In this document: one piece after another, positions 9,976 to 18,759 of the stretch | How positions within the stretch are numbered: the first letter of the stretch is position 1 | Layout of the letters: each line of letters opens with the position of its first letter | Source of the DNA: Bilabrum cf. latius | Lineage: Eukaryota; Bigyra: Bicosoecida; Bigyra; Bicosoecida | NCBI GenBank assembly: GCA_965178125.1 | Contig: OZ237774.1 | Location: 310,001-374,000 of the forward strand | DNA length: 64,000 nucleotides | Reading direction: 5' to 3' | Notes under the pieces: model-generated | Databases searched by the model: none | Seen by the model: the letters and a program-made list of their open reading frames with translations, nothing else | What the model was told of the DNA's origin: nothing | Translations under genes and position numbers: made by a program

Positions 9976-10563
9976 ATGAGTGGTTATATAAATTTCTTCT
10001 TGCATCCTTCTAAATTCTATATCAACTTTCATAAAATCCGTAATCTCTTCTTTATTCAGTTGCCATAAATATAACTTTTCTAGATGTTTATTAGATTTCT
10101 CATTTAAATAATCAATTACTTCGTTTAATGTTTTTCCCCACAGAAAATTATCAAAATATATATTATCTTCAAGTCTTATAATTGAATCCAATTTTATATA
10201 CTCATCGATATAATGGTTTATTGGTTTCCTAAAATTTGTAAATTTTCGATTTATAAGTATTGGTTCAGATTTAAAAAGTTTGTTATAATCTAATGGTATT
10301 TTATGTTTTAATTCTCTTTTCTCTTTTTTGGTTAGCTTATTAAATTTTTCATAAATAATTGATAATAATTCGGTTCTTTCTTTTTTGGTACATTTTATTG
10401 AGTTATGTAAATTTGTATTTCTAATGAATTTATAAGGATAACGCTCCATTAAAAACTTACGAAGTTTTAATAGTAGAGTAATTTTTGAACCTATGTATAA
10501 TTCAACATCGATCTTATCTTGTTGGCGGTCTTTTGTGTTTTTATCGAGGAGTTTGCTTAACAT
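9970..10563 (-). CDS. hypothetical EMALE protein, 197 aa
   Basis: I do not recognise this protein. It is Lys-, Leu- and Ile-rich, probably helical, starts MLSKLLDKNTKDRQQDKIDV and stops at TAA. It has no Cys cluster, P-loop or membrane segment. The frame is long and clean for AT-rich DNA and sits between convergent and tandem neighbours with little spacing, which supports it being a gene. Confidence 0.6.
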   Translation of the reverse strand: MLSKLLDKNTKDRQQDKIDVELYIGSKITLLLKLRKFLMERYPYKFIRNTNLHNSIKCTKKERTELLSIIYEKFNKLTKKEKRELKHKIPLDYNKLFKSEPILINRKFTNFRKPINHYIDEYIKLDSIIRLEDNIYFDNFLWGKTLNEVIDYLNEKSNKHLEKLYLWQLNKEEITDFMKVDIEFRRMQEEIYITTHL

Positions 10564-10605
10564 TGTTATATACTATATTATTATATTTTTATTAAAGCTT
10601 GTTTC

Positions 10606-10917
10606 TCATAAATCATACGTTTTTTTATAATCCTTTATTGAATCATTTAATGTTGGTTTATTCCATAGAATCCTCCACGCTAATACAGCAGGAGACCAAG
10701 GGATATAATCGGCTTTTTCTATATAGTATTGGTGTCGCTTTAGCCAGTTGACTTTTTTTTTATTATCTTGATGGTCTATATATGTTTTCCCATTTCTAGC
10801 CCCAAAATGTACAATATAATTTTTTGGTTCATAACCTTTTTTAGTTAATTTAAATGTTGCCATTAATCTTTTATTTTTTCTTGTCGATGGTTTAATATTT
10901 ACTAATTTAATTTCCAT
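10606..10917 (-). CDS. DUF5754-like small viral protein
   Basis: 103 residues with the pattern HFG...G.TYIDH.D..K (residues 37-53), then a conserved RH and a C-terminal LW.KPTL..SI.DYKK segment. This matches my memory of a short family, DUF5754, common in giant viruses and their parasites; it has not been searched. The biochemical role is unknown. The start is 12 bp from the divergent start of the next gene, so the two probably share a promoter. Stop TGA. Confidence 0.65.
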   Translation of the reverse strand: MEIKLVNIKPSTRKNKRLMATFKLTKKGYEPKNYIVHFGARNGKTYIDHQDNKKKVNWLKRHQYYIEKADYIPWSPAVLAWRILWNKPTLNDSIKDYKKTYDL

Positions 10918-10929
10918 ATATTATATATA

Positions 10930-11211
10930 ATGAGTTACCAAAAAACTTTAGATGGTATGATTAAAAAATGTAGAAATAAAATTAAACAACTTTTAAAAAT
11001 TCATGATTCATTAAATGATCTTAGTGATTATATACGTTATAAACTACGCTATCCATACACTACATCATCAACATTGATGCATCATAATAGACTACAAGAT
11101 GACCTAAGACATGCAAGATATAAATACGAAAAAGAATTAAAAAGACTTGAACAACTTTATAATAAAAAATATGGTTATGTTCCAATTTATAAAACTGATG
11201 TTTTGAATTGA
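10930..11211 (+). CDS. hypothetical coiled-coil protein, 93 aa
   Basis: A small, strongly basic and helical protein with heptad-like spacing of Leu and Ile from residue 10 to 80 and no known motif. It begins 12 bp from the divergent DUF5754-like gene and stops at TGA. Function unknown. Confidence 0.5.
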   Translation: MSYQKTLDGMIKKCRNKIKQLLKIHDSLNDLSDYIRYKLRYPYTTSSTLMHHNRLQDDLRHARYKYEKELKRLEQLYNKKYGYVPIYKTDVLN

Positions 11212-11268
11212 TCCAAATAGTTTTAATCTATTCTTAAATAAAAATAGAATAAAATTAATGTAATTTAT

Positions 11269-11844
11269 TTAATAGCCTTTAGATTTTAAAAATTTTGATG
11301 CTTCCCCGAGGCTCATACCTGTCTTTTTCATTACCTTCTTAATCATTTGACCTCTTTCTTTCATCTTTTGGGAAACTTTACGTTTAGGTTTCTTTCCTCC
11401 TGTAGCTTTCTTTTTACCTAAACCTTTCGTAGCTTTCTTTAAACCAAAATTAGCTAGTTGCTTGGCCCCGGGTGGTAAAAAGGATGTACCGAGGTCAATA
11501 GCTGTATTTTTTAATGCATTTTTAACGTTATATTTTCTGTGATTTGCGAGGGCGTCTATGCCTTCACTTGCTAGTGCCCCCACCCCGGGTATCATACCAG
11601 TTAGCCCTTTAGCAAGTCCAACTCCTGCATTCTTTAAAAATTTCCAAAAGTTTCCGCCTTTAACCTTTGCCATACGTTCGCATTCAAAGCATACCTCTTC
11701 AGCTTGTTTTTTGCCGAGTCCGTATAATTCCATTACAGCTTGTACATGGTCTTTATGTTCTTTGGTTTGTTTTCCCTTAGAACTTTTACGTTTAGGTTTT
11801 CCAGAACCTATAAGGTCCAAATATTCGTTAACTGTATATTTCAT
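11269..11844 (-). CDS. basic virion core or lytic protein candidate
   Basis: 191 residues, very Lys-rich, with KRK and KKPKRK clusters. The order is: basic N-terminus, Cys-containing helix (46-60), the site VKGGNFWKF (61-69), an amphipathic Gly-rich segment through about residue 110, and a basic C-terminal tail. A short amphipathic segment after a GG protease site, inside a basic protein, recalls minor core or membrane-lytic proteins of adenovirus-like and polinton-like virions (general similarity, not a search result). It probably binds DNA and is cut by the EMALE protease (inference). A TCTAG motif preceded by T's lies just upstream. Stop TAA. Confidence 0.6.
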   Translation of the reverse strand: MKYTVNEYLDLIGSGKPKRKSSKGKQTKEHKDHVQAVMELYGLGKKQAEEVCFECERMAKVKGGNFWKFLKNAGVGLAKGLTGMIPGVGALASEGIDALANHRKYNVKNALKNTAIDLGTSFLPPGAKQLANFGLKKATKGLGKKKATGGKKPKRKVSQKMKERGQMIKKVMKKTGMSLGEASKFLKSKGY

Positions 11845-11855
11845 AATAAATTAAT

Positions 11856-11868
11856 CTAGAAAAAAAAT
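11856..11868 (-). promoter_or_regulatory. late-type promoter, T-run plus TCTAG
   Basis: On the minus strand a T-run followed by TCTAG ends 12 bp before the ATG at 11844. It is the mavirus/CroV late promoter type. Confidence 0.6.
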
Positions 11869-11909
11869 ATTAATTTATTAGTTCATTGAATAAACAACAA
11901 CTTATATAT

Positions 11910-12491
11910 TTATAATGAATAGTGACGTTCTATAATTGCGTAATTTTGTCTAACTGTAGATCCTCCACCAAATCTAATGTCTATTTCATTTTCACCAGCA
12001 ATCAATAAACGAACCGCTTTAAATGGATGGTCAGCTGGTAATTTAGAACATAAAGTAATTACACCGCCTTCTTTTATTTCTATAATTTGCCATTGATACG
12101 GTAAATTAGCAGGTTCAGTATTCCATGAATCGTCTAAGTTCTGGAATTGAAAAGCTATAGCTCCCGATCTAGTACCAGATCCATTGGTATTATACATAGA
12201 CACAGTAGCTTTTAAAAATACGTTATATGTATTATCTAAAGGCATAGAATAAGTCCCACCTGTAGCAGATAATACAGTATCAGCAACACCGAAAGTAGCG
12301 GGGTTGTTAGTAGTTGTAGCTTGGGGTAATACTATAGATGTTGATCCACTGTTAGACTGTACAAAATCAATGTTATTATATGTTACGTTTTGGCCCAATT
12401 TTTGTAAAAATTCGGCGTTTATTGTTTCCGCTGTTACTGATCCAGCTTTTAAATCTAAATTATTGCTTGATAAAAGATTTGATATACTCAT
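11910..12491 (-). CDS. fibre-like virion protein 1, shared N-terminal anchor
   Basis: 193 residues starting MSISNLLSSNNLDLKAGSV, a segment shared almost exactly with the proteins encoded at 12543-13034 and 13061-14950. After a short helical linker the rest is rich in Thr, Asn, Gly and alternating hydrophobics, as in a beta-sandwich head. I infer that the common N-terminus docks the protein on the capsid and the variable part is exposed. No enzymatic motif. A TTTTCTAATC promoter motif lies upstream. Stop TAA. Confidence 0.6.
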   Translation of the reverse strand: MSISNLLSSNNLDLKAGSVTAETINAEFLQKLGQNVTYNNIDFVQSNSGSTSIVLPQATTTNNPATFGVADTVLSATGGTYSMPLDNTYNVFLKATVSMYNTNGSGTRSGAIAFQFQNLDDSWNTEPANLPYQWQIIEIKEGGVITLCSKLPADHPFKAVRLLIAGENEIDIRFGGGSTVRQNYAIIERHYSL

Positions 12492-12504
12492 TAATAAACT
12501 AAGA

Positions 12505-12514
12505 TTAGAAAAAT
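12505..12514 (-). promoter_or_regulatory. late-type promoter TTTTCTAA
   Basis: Minus-strand TTTTCTAATC lies 13 bp upstream of the ATG at 12491 and matches the motif upstream of other EMALE structural genes. Confidence 0.6.
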
Positions 12515-12542
12515 ATTTTTAACGTTAGTTTAATTTATAAAT

Positions 12543-13034
12543 TTAATTTACTAATATGTTAGAACCATTAAAACGAATTGTGACGACCTTTAAATCTGTT
12601 ACATTAGGAGATTCAAATTCAACGGATGATGTAACACCTGTTGTACTTCCATTTTCCCACACTGTATTAATGGGAGTTGTAAATTCATCATTTGTAAATG
12701 CAAAAACTCTTAATTTTAATGTTCCTGCTGTTGCTCCTCTTATAGCGTATGTTCTTTCGAACGGTTTAGGACAATTTATATTAACTCTAACGTCATAATT
12801 AAACGTTCCAGTTCCTAACATGGTTAGATTTGATGTCCCGAAGGGCTTTGGATCTGCAGAACATGGGAAATCTGAGGTCATGCTATTGAACACATTAATA
12901 TTAACAGTTTCAAATAAACCATTTACGCGACCATCTACATTTAAATCCCCGCTAATTTGTGCATCATTTGACAATGCAACAGAACCTGCCTTAAGGTCTA
13001 AATTATTAGAACTCAATAAATTTGATATACTCAT
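12543..13034 (-). CDS. fibre-like virion protein 2, shared N-terminal anchor
   Basis: 163 residues. The first 19 residues are the same anchor as in the neighbouring proteins, followed by ISGDLNVDGRVNG, a short repeat also typical of trimeric fibre shafts, and a beta-rich head. The upstream sequence lacks a clear TCTA and has only T-rich TTTTCTTATAAT. Paralogous to the genes on either side; probably a spike or receptor-binding variant (inference). Stop TAA. Confidence 0.6.
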   Translation of the reverse strand: MSISNLLSSNNLDLKAGSVALSNDAQISGDLNVDGRVNGLFETVNINVFNSMTSDFPCSADPKPFGTSNLTMLGTGTFNYDVRVNINCPKPFERTYAIRGATAGTLKLRVFAFTNDEFTTPINTVWENGSTTGVTSSVEFESPNVTDLKVVTIRFNGSNILVN

Positions 13035-13060
13035 ATAATATTATATTATAAGAAAATTAT

Positions 13061-14950
13061 TTATTTTATTCTTGCTATTATTAATCTATCATTTACGGAT
13101 CTTTCAACTTTTACTGAATATTCAGCATATACATAAGATGATGAAGATGATGACGTTAGGGTTTCAAAAGATACATAAGAATTAGAATTATTTAATATTC
13201 TGCTTGATGGTGTTGTGAATGTCTCATTTGTGAAACATTGGAATGTTACCGTAGTTGATGCATTAGATCCCGCAAAGGTATTTCCGCGAACAAGGAATTT
13301 TAAATTAAAATCATGATCTATCCAATCTTCGGAAATTCTAACGGTATAACTTCCAGAATTAGGACTTCCTAATGAACTCCCTGTAGCAACTAAAGTATAA
13401 GTATGAAATAACTTGAAATTTTCAGCGTCTGCATCAATAATACTATATGTTCCGTTTGTTGATTGATCATAAACAAAACTAGTAAATGATGACATAGAAG
13501 GCGTTGAAGATGGCAAATTATCAACGTAGTCTTTAGTTACTGCATCAGTTGACAATGTAGGAGTTGCCAAATTTGTAATTTTAGTATTATTCATATCTAA
13601 ATCGTTTAATGTTGTAGCATCTGTGACATTTAAAGTTCCAGTGACTGCAAGATTAGAACCCATAGCAACATTACCCGAAAAATTGCCGTTTCCCTGAACT
13701 AAAAAGTTTTGTCCAACGATGATACTTTTATTTATTGTTACTCCTCCATCAAATGTAACGCTTTCATTATCTGTATTATTAAAATTAACTAATCCGTTTA
13801 CTTCTAATGCTCCTAATGTAGATGTTCCAGTGACTCCATGAGTTCCAGAAACTGAAACGTTGGATAATGAAGATGTACCAGTTACGGACAAATCACCTTC
13901 AACGTCTGCATTTTGTTCAAATGTATGTTTTACCTTACTTATAATTGTTTCTGGTGCTGTATCATCTAGACCAACGTCAACTCTAAATAATTCATTGTTG
14001 GGATCACCTGAAATATTAGTATTTGGGATTTTTGTAATACTGAACCCTTCATATCCAACGGACATATACATACCATTCCTTAAATTAGTGTTGGGCATCG
14101 TTGGGTCGAATACTTGATTTGCTGAATCATACTTTATATTATATCCAATATGTGTATAATCTGTTTGTCTAGGTCCTACAGGAAAGCAACCACCTCCAAA
14201 CATTGCCCCATTTTGATTATATCCAGTGATCCATATTCCTTCATTTGTATTTGGATTGTTAGTGTTAAGATTTAAAATTTTATTTGGTAAAATCGTCTGA
14301 ATATTATTTACATGTACACTACCATTTGTACTAATATCACCATTAACATTTAAATTTTTGGCAATACCAACACCACCATCACAAACAATAGACCCATTTG
14401 TGTGATCACTTGAATCTGTAGTGTCATCTGCATTTATTTGTACTTTTGAGTCAACAGTTGAACCTAAATATAAATTGTAATTTTCCCATCCTGTAGTCCT
14501 TTGATTTCCTGACTTATTTCCTGTCCAAAAATATATATTTCTTTCTCCGTTTGTTTGATCTGAATAAACGCCTATAGCAGGTTTCCAATTAGCCGTGGGG
14601 TCTCCTCCTTCAATCAATAATGCACCTTCTGGGGTTGTCATGGTTGTACCCCATCCGCCATCATGTCCAGAACTAAAACCTTCTAAAGTTAAAGCGTTGG
14701 TTGTTACATTTCCTCCAATATTTGCATTTCCAGTAGTTCCAATAGTTCCAATATTTTGAATGTTTCGACCGTTTGCATTGTCTCCAATGGTCAAAACTTG
14801 CTCAATATTTGCTCCGTCCCCAGCTATGGCTGCGTCAACATATTCTTTAGTTGCTAGTTGGGTATTTTCTGTTATACTGGTAGTTGAAACAATAACACGA
14901 CCAGCTCTAAGATCTAAATTATTATTCGATAGTAAATTAGATATACTCAT
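13061..14950 (-). CDS. large fibre-like virion protein, 629 aa
   Basis: The anchor MSISNLLSNNNLDLRAG is followed by LATKEYVDAAIAG and later AVTKDYVDNL, motifs I associate with tail-fibre and shaft proteins. Between them are many short Gly/Asn/Thr repeats (for example ITGTSSL-type and NVNGDIS-type units) consistent with a triple beta-spiral or beta-helix shaft, and a beta-rich C-terminal head. It is the longest of three tandem paralogues and probably forms the main capsid fibre (inference). The promoter motif TTTTCTAATC is 15 bp upstream. Stop TAA. Confidence 0.65.
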   Translation of the reverse strand: MSISNLLSNNNLDLRAGRVIVSTTSITENTQLATKEYVDAAIAGDGANIEQVLTIGDNANGRNIQNIGTIGTTGNANIGGNVTTNALTLEGFSSGHDGGWGTTMTTPEGALLIEGGDPTANWKPAIGVYSDQTNGERNIYFWTGNKSGNQRTTGWENYNLYLGSTVDSKVQINADDTTDSSDHTNGSIVCDGGVGIAKNLNVNGDISTNGSVHVNNIQTILPNKILNLNTNNPNTNEGIWITGYNQNGAMFGGGCFPVGPRQTDYTHIGYNIKYDSANQVFDPTMPNTNLRNGMYMSVGYEGFSITKIPNTNISGDPNNELFRVDVGLDDTAPETIISKVKHTFEQNADVEGDLSVTGTSSLSNVSVSGTHGVTGTSTLGALEVNGLVNFNNTDNESVTFDGGVTINKSIIVGQNFLVQGNGNFSGNVAMGSNLAVTGTLNVTDATTLNDLDMNNTKITNLATPTLSTDAVTKDYVDNLPSSTPSMSSFTSFVYDQSTNGTYSIIDADAENFKLFHTYTLVATGSSLGSPNSGSYTVRISEDWIDHDFNLKFLVRGNTFAGSNASTTVTFQCFTNETFTTPSSRILNNSNSYVSFETLTSSSSSSYVYAEYSVKVERSVNDRLIIARIK

Positions 14951-14964
14951 TTTATAAATTAAGA

Positions 14965-14974
14965 TTAGAAAAAT
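14965..14974 (-). promoter_or_regulatory. late-type promoter TTTTCTAA
   Basis: Minus-strand TTTTCTAATC sits upstream of the ATG at 14950, the same layout as upstream of 12491. Confidence 0.6.
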
Positions 14975-15005
14975 ATTCTAACTTTAATTTAATATATTAT
15001 AATTT

Positions 15006-16583
15006 TTAAGTTTCTAATGTTCCCATTATTTCGGCTACTAGGTCGTCATCTGCATCGTCTGCTTCTCCTGCATCATCTGCTTCTCCTTCTGATTCACTTT
15101 CAAATAACACTGCTAGTCCATCGGCTTCGTCACCTTCACCATCGGCTACTCTTCTTCTTCTTTCTCTTCTTTCTTCTCTGGCTCTTGCTCTGTCTGCTCT
15201 AACTCTTTTCATTTTATTGGCTCTTCTTTTAAACCTATTGAATAATTGCACCTTACGCACTCTGTCGGCTTCAGCTGCAAGTACTTTTGCTTCGTCTCTG
15301 AGTGGTTGCATTTTTGCTCTTAATTCTGTCAGTGTTTCTCTTGCTCCTTCAAAAGCTTTTTTCTTTTCTCGTAAGTCTTTAGCTTCTTTGAATTCTCTCA
15401 ATCTTTCATTTAATTCTTCTTCACGTTCTTCTATTTCATTTCTCACACTTGCTTTAATTTCTGGGAAACTTGCTTTAACCTCTTTTAATATATTGCGTAC
15501 ATCGACTAAATCTTGAATTGGAGAGGCTGAAACATACTTTTCATATAAATCGACAAAATCTTCGGCACTAAGTCCTTTAATATCTCTATTATAATTTAAA
15601 CCTTTCTCGTCTCTTTCAGATGGTGTCAATATTTCATCTAAGAAAGTATTAAATTTACCTTTTAATGATGATATCTGTCTTTTAACGTCTCGCATTTCTG
15701 TAGGTAATGGTTTAGCACTCTTTAATTCATAAAATTTATTTCTTTCTGAAAAATCAGTTACAATTATCTCAATTAAATCCTCTTTAGATAATTCTTTTTC
15801 TCTTACTAATTCTGCAACATCTCTATCAGGTTCAACCGCTTGAGCATCTCTTATTAACATTTGTAACGGTCTATCTTTTAAAATACCTCTTAGTTCTTCT
15901 TGTGCATTCGTAATATCCCTATCAATTGCAGAACGTGGATTTTTAAATTTAGATAAATCTTTACCCAGCATTGTTTCAATTCTAAACCTAAGCTCTGTTT
16001 TTGGTACTCCGTCGGGTATTTCTAAACCTTTTCGCATTTCTTCAATTTCTTCATCACTAAATTCATCAATTTTAGTTGTGCTTAACTGTTTTAGTAATAC
16101 TTGAAACTGTGCATCAGTAATTAATTTATTTGTTGCCAGACTTTCAAGTTCTAATGTTTTATTTTGAATTTTTACTTTTTCTCTTTCACTTGATGGTAAT
16201 GTTTCAATTTTTCCAACAAATTGCTTTAAAAAACTATTGACCCTGCCGATCATTGGTAAACTTGGGTTTTCTTTTAGCATTATTTCCTTCATTCTATCTA
16301 AATTAACATTAATTTTAGTTGCATTGTCAGAATTTAAACCATCAACTAGCTCGGACACAACGGTTCTTAATACTGAGTCCATGCGTTGTTCTCTTCTTCT
16401 AAGTTCTAGGGGCTGAAATTGCGACGATAACACTATATCATCTCGTCTTTTTTGATTTTTCAAAGCCTCTAAAATAGACTGTCTTTCATTTACTAAACTT
16501 AAATTTCTGTTTTCTACTCCTTTATTGCTTTCTTGACGTCTTATATTCTGTTGTCTTAGTATATTTCTTAATTCAGTTGACAT
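15006..16583 (-). CDS. long charged coiled-coil EMALE protein, 525 aa
   Basis: Glu-, Lys- and Arg-rich with long heptad-like stretches, especially residues 130-200 and 370-460. A basic Arg-rich block is followed by a very acidic C-terminal tail of Asp, Glu and Ala. No catalytic motif was found. The length, coiled coils and structural-type promoter (T-run with TCTAG) suggest a virion scaffold or internal structural protein, but this is inference. It sits between the fibre cluster and the divergent gene at 16617. Stop TAA. Confidence 0.55.
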   Translation of the reverse strand: MSTELRNILRQQNIRRQESNKGVENRNLSLVNERQSILEALKNQKRRDDIVLSSQFQPLELRRREQRMDSVLRTVVSELVDGLNSDNATKINVNLDRMKEIMLKENPSLPMIGRVNSFLKQFVGKIETLPSSEREKVKIQNKTLELESLATNKLITDAQFQVLLKQLSTTKIDEFSDEEIEEMRKGLEIPDGVPKTELRFRIETMLGKDLSKFKNPRSAIDRDITNAQEELRGILKDRPLQMLIRDAQAVEPDRDVAELVREKELSKEDLIEIIVTDFSERNKFYELKSAKPLPTEMRDVKRQISSLKGKFNTFLDEILTPSERDEKGLNYNRDIKGLSAEDFVDLYEKYVSASPIQDLVDVRNILKEVKASFPEIKASVRNEIEEREEELNERLREFKEAKDLREKKKAFEGARETLTELRAKMQPLRDEAKVLAAEADRVRKVQLFNRFKRRANKMKRVRADRARAREERRERRRRVADGEGDEADGLAVLFESESEGEADDAGEADDADDDLVAEIMGTLET

Positions 16584-16597
16584 ATAATATATTTACA

Positions 16598-16610
16598 CTA
16601 GAAAAAAAAT
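16598..16610 (-). promoter_or_regulatory. late-type promoter, T-run plus TCTAG
   Basis: Minus-strand run of T's followed by TCTAG, ending 14 bp before the ATG at 16583. Confidence 0.6.
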
Positions 16611-16616
16611 AATCTA

Positions 16617-17480
16617 ATGTTATTCTATATAATGGAAATTAACAATAAAACCATCAAACTATTTAATACTGACCATTCCGCATTATTTAAAGATCTTATG
16701 TTAGTTAAAGATGCCGATTTATTATTAAATGGTTCTTTCCCTATTTCATTTTTTGCTTCTGATCTCGATTTATATATGAAATTAGAAATGAAACAATATA
16801 AACTACTTTTACGTGAACTATTCAGCTTTCTAATTGACATTGGTGATCATATAGATGTTAGTGAACTTAAAATAGGTAAAAAGAAAGCAGGAACACAAAG
16901 AAAAGCTATTAAATTAGTTGCTGATGAACTAGAAAACCCAAAGTATATTAAACAAGAAAAAAAATGGGTTAAACTTGATTTAATAGTATTCACTAATGGA
17001 TACTATGAAGAGGTTACTATAATTTACGATTTTGGTGATTCAATTATGGGAAAAACTAAAGATGAAATAACAGAAGATCTAATAGAAGACGCCATAAAAT
17101 TGGAAAAAGAAGGAAAATATTATAAAGCATTAAAAAGATTACGTGAGATATACAGAAGAACAGGATATGATGATAAAATGGAAGAAATTAATAGTTTATT
17201 AAGTTCGGACAACGTCGGCTTTTTATATTTGACTAATGCCAGATTAGAAGCACTAAAAAACGTTAGAGATACAACGGCAACTAAAAACTATGTTATGAAT
17301 AATATTAAAGAAGATTTAATGGTCAGATTAAAGAATATGTTTAATTTGGATCTCAAGAAATCAGATTTTAAAATGAAAAATATTAGTAAAATACAAAAAG
17401 AAGTTATGAAAAAATTACATTCTTATATCACAAATGACGTTAAAAACGAAATTAAGGAATTCAAGCGTTTAATTAAATAA
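16617..17480 (+). CDS. nucleotidyltransferase-like protein
   Basis: 287 residues from the first ATG (a second ATG, giving MEINNKTIK, is at 16632 and may be the real start). NGSFPISFFASDLDLY near residue 38 resembles the Gly-Ser and Asp-x-Asp pattern of the Pol-beta-type nucleotidyltransferase fold. A later helical pair (KEGKYYKALKRLREIY) is TPR-like. The C-terminus is Lys-rich and helical. The family assignment rests on one motif only, so the function is tentative. It is divergent from the coiled-coil gene, and a TCTAA motif lies within the short shared upstream region. Stop TAA. Confidence 0.45.
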   Translation: MLFYIMEINNKTIKLFNTDHSALFKDLMLVKDADLLLNGSFPISFFASDLDLYMKLEMKQYKLLLRELFSFLIDIGDHIDVSELKIGKKKAGTQRKAIKLVADELENPKYIKQEKKWVKLDLIVFTNGYYEEVTIIYDFGDSIMGKTKDEITEDLIEDAIKLEKEGKYYKALKRLREIYRRTGYDDKMEEINSLLSSDNVGFLYLTNARLEALKNVRDTTATKNYVMNNIKEDLMVRLKNMFNLDLKKSDFKMKNISKIQKEVMKKLHSYITNDVKNEIKEFKRLIK

Positions 17481-17532
17481 CATTTTAAAATTGTTGCATG
17501 ACTACCTTTCTTTTTTTGTCAAATTAAAAAAA

Positions 17533-17541
17533 TATTTTCTA
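17533..17541 (+). promoter_or_regulatory. late-type promoter TTTTCTAT
   Basis: ATTTTCTAT lies 18 bp before the packaging ATPase ATG at 17560. Confidence 0.55.
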
Positions 17542-17559
17542 TTATAATAATAGTATAAA

Positions 17560-18621
17560 ATGTTTAGTTACAGTGGAGGAGATGATTCAATACCCATTGC
17601 ATACCGTAAATATACAGGTAATAACCAGCAAAGCAAAAATAAAATATTATATTATGACAATGAATGTAAAAATAAAGAATTAGAGCCCGAAGATATTACA
17701 GATGACCAATTATATGCAATCTTTGGAACTCATGCGGTAAGATCAAAGAAAGCCAAAGAACAGAAAAAGCAAGAATTAATAAATTTATATAATGGAACAG
17801 AAGAAGCCCAAAAATTCAACAGTGAAGAAATAAAAGATAAATCAATGTTTCGAGTTATTCCGTATTCACTAGGTCACACTGAAGATGATTCATTTAATAG
17901 ATTCGTATTTTTCTTAAATGGTAAGTCTGGTTCTGGAAAGTCATATTTTTCAACCGAAATAATGGAAATGTCACGAAAATTTGGAATTAAAAAGATTTAT
18001 GTGATCACGGATGTCAAAGATTCTAAATTTGGAAAAGTTAAGTATTTAGATATTAATTCATTAGTTGGTGAAAATGTAAGCCATGAAGACGCAAAAAAAG
18101 AGTATGAAAAAGCCAAAATTAAATTTAAATATAAAAAAAAGATGTATGCAGACGATCCAGAAATGCTAATGAAATTAGAGTTAATGTTACATGATATGAA
18201 ACCAGACGGAAAAGGTAAAGATAAATTTGAGTTTAAAATAGATCAAGAAGCAAGAAATGCAATATTTCAAGATTCATTAGTTTTATTCGATGATTACGAA
18301 AATAACCCAGACATAGGAAAGATTGAATTTTTAAGAGATAATTTATTAACAAAAGGTAGACACACTAAGACTAATTTAATTATTTGTAATCATAAAGGGT
18401 CAGATGGTGCACATATGAAGTTAATTAAAATTGAAACTACAGATTATGTTCTATTTCAAAAATCGAATGACCATGAAAGAAATTATTTATTAAGAACTTA
18501 TTTAGGATTCAATAAAGAACAAATTAAAAGGGTTAAACTAGCATTGAAAAAATCTAGATGGATTAGTATAAACCCAGATATAGGCTATATGATAAGTCAA
18601 AAGGAAGCGATAAAAATTTAA
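17560..18621 (+). CDS. genome-packaging ATPase (FtsK/HerA type)
   Basis: 353 residues. Walker A is GKSGSGKS at 121-128, after a hydrophobic strand, and Walker B is LVLFDD at 240-245. TKTNLIICNHKG downstream fits the sensor region of virion packaging ATPases. Size and order match the A32-like packaging ATPases of virophages and polintons, which pump the DNA genome into the preformed capsid. It is followed by the protease gene, the usual ATPase-PRO part of the mavirus morphogenesis module. Stop TAA. Confidence 0.88.
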   Translation: MFSYSGGDDSIPIAYRKYTGNNQQSKNKILYYDNECKNKELEPEDITDDQLYAIFGTHAVRSKKAKEQKKQELINLYNGTEEAQKFNSEEIKDKSMFRVIPYSLGHTEDDSFNRFVFFLNGKSGSGKSYFSTEIMEMSRKFGIKKIYVITDVKDSKFGKVKYLDINSLVGENVSHEDAKKEYEKAKIKFKYKKKMYADDPEMLMKLELMLHDMKPDGKGKDKFEFKIDQEARNAIFQDSLVLFDDYENNPDIGKIEFLRDNLLTKGRHTKTNLIICNHKGSDGAHMKLIKIETTDYVLFQKSNDHERNYLLRTYLGFNKEQIKRVKLALKKSRWISINPDIGYMISQKEAIKI

Positions 18622-18737
18622 GGTATTTTAAAAAAAAATTAACGAAGGTTTCATGTTGTATTTGTGGCTCACGAATAACAAGAGCAAATTTATCGGCTCA
18701 TCGCAAAAGCTTTAAATGTATAAACTCAAAAAAATAA

Positions 18738-18745
18738 ATTTTCTA
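18738..18745 (+). promoter_or_regulatory. late-type promoter TTTTCTAG
   Basis: ATTTTCTAG lies 14 bp upstream of the protease ATG at 18760. Confidence 0.6.
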
Positions 18746-18759
18746 GTCATTATTTATTA

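Noticed and set aside
18622-18640. A-run after the ATPase as a programmed frameshift site
   Set aside because: The ATPase already stops at TAA before the run, so slippage there cannot extend it.
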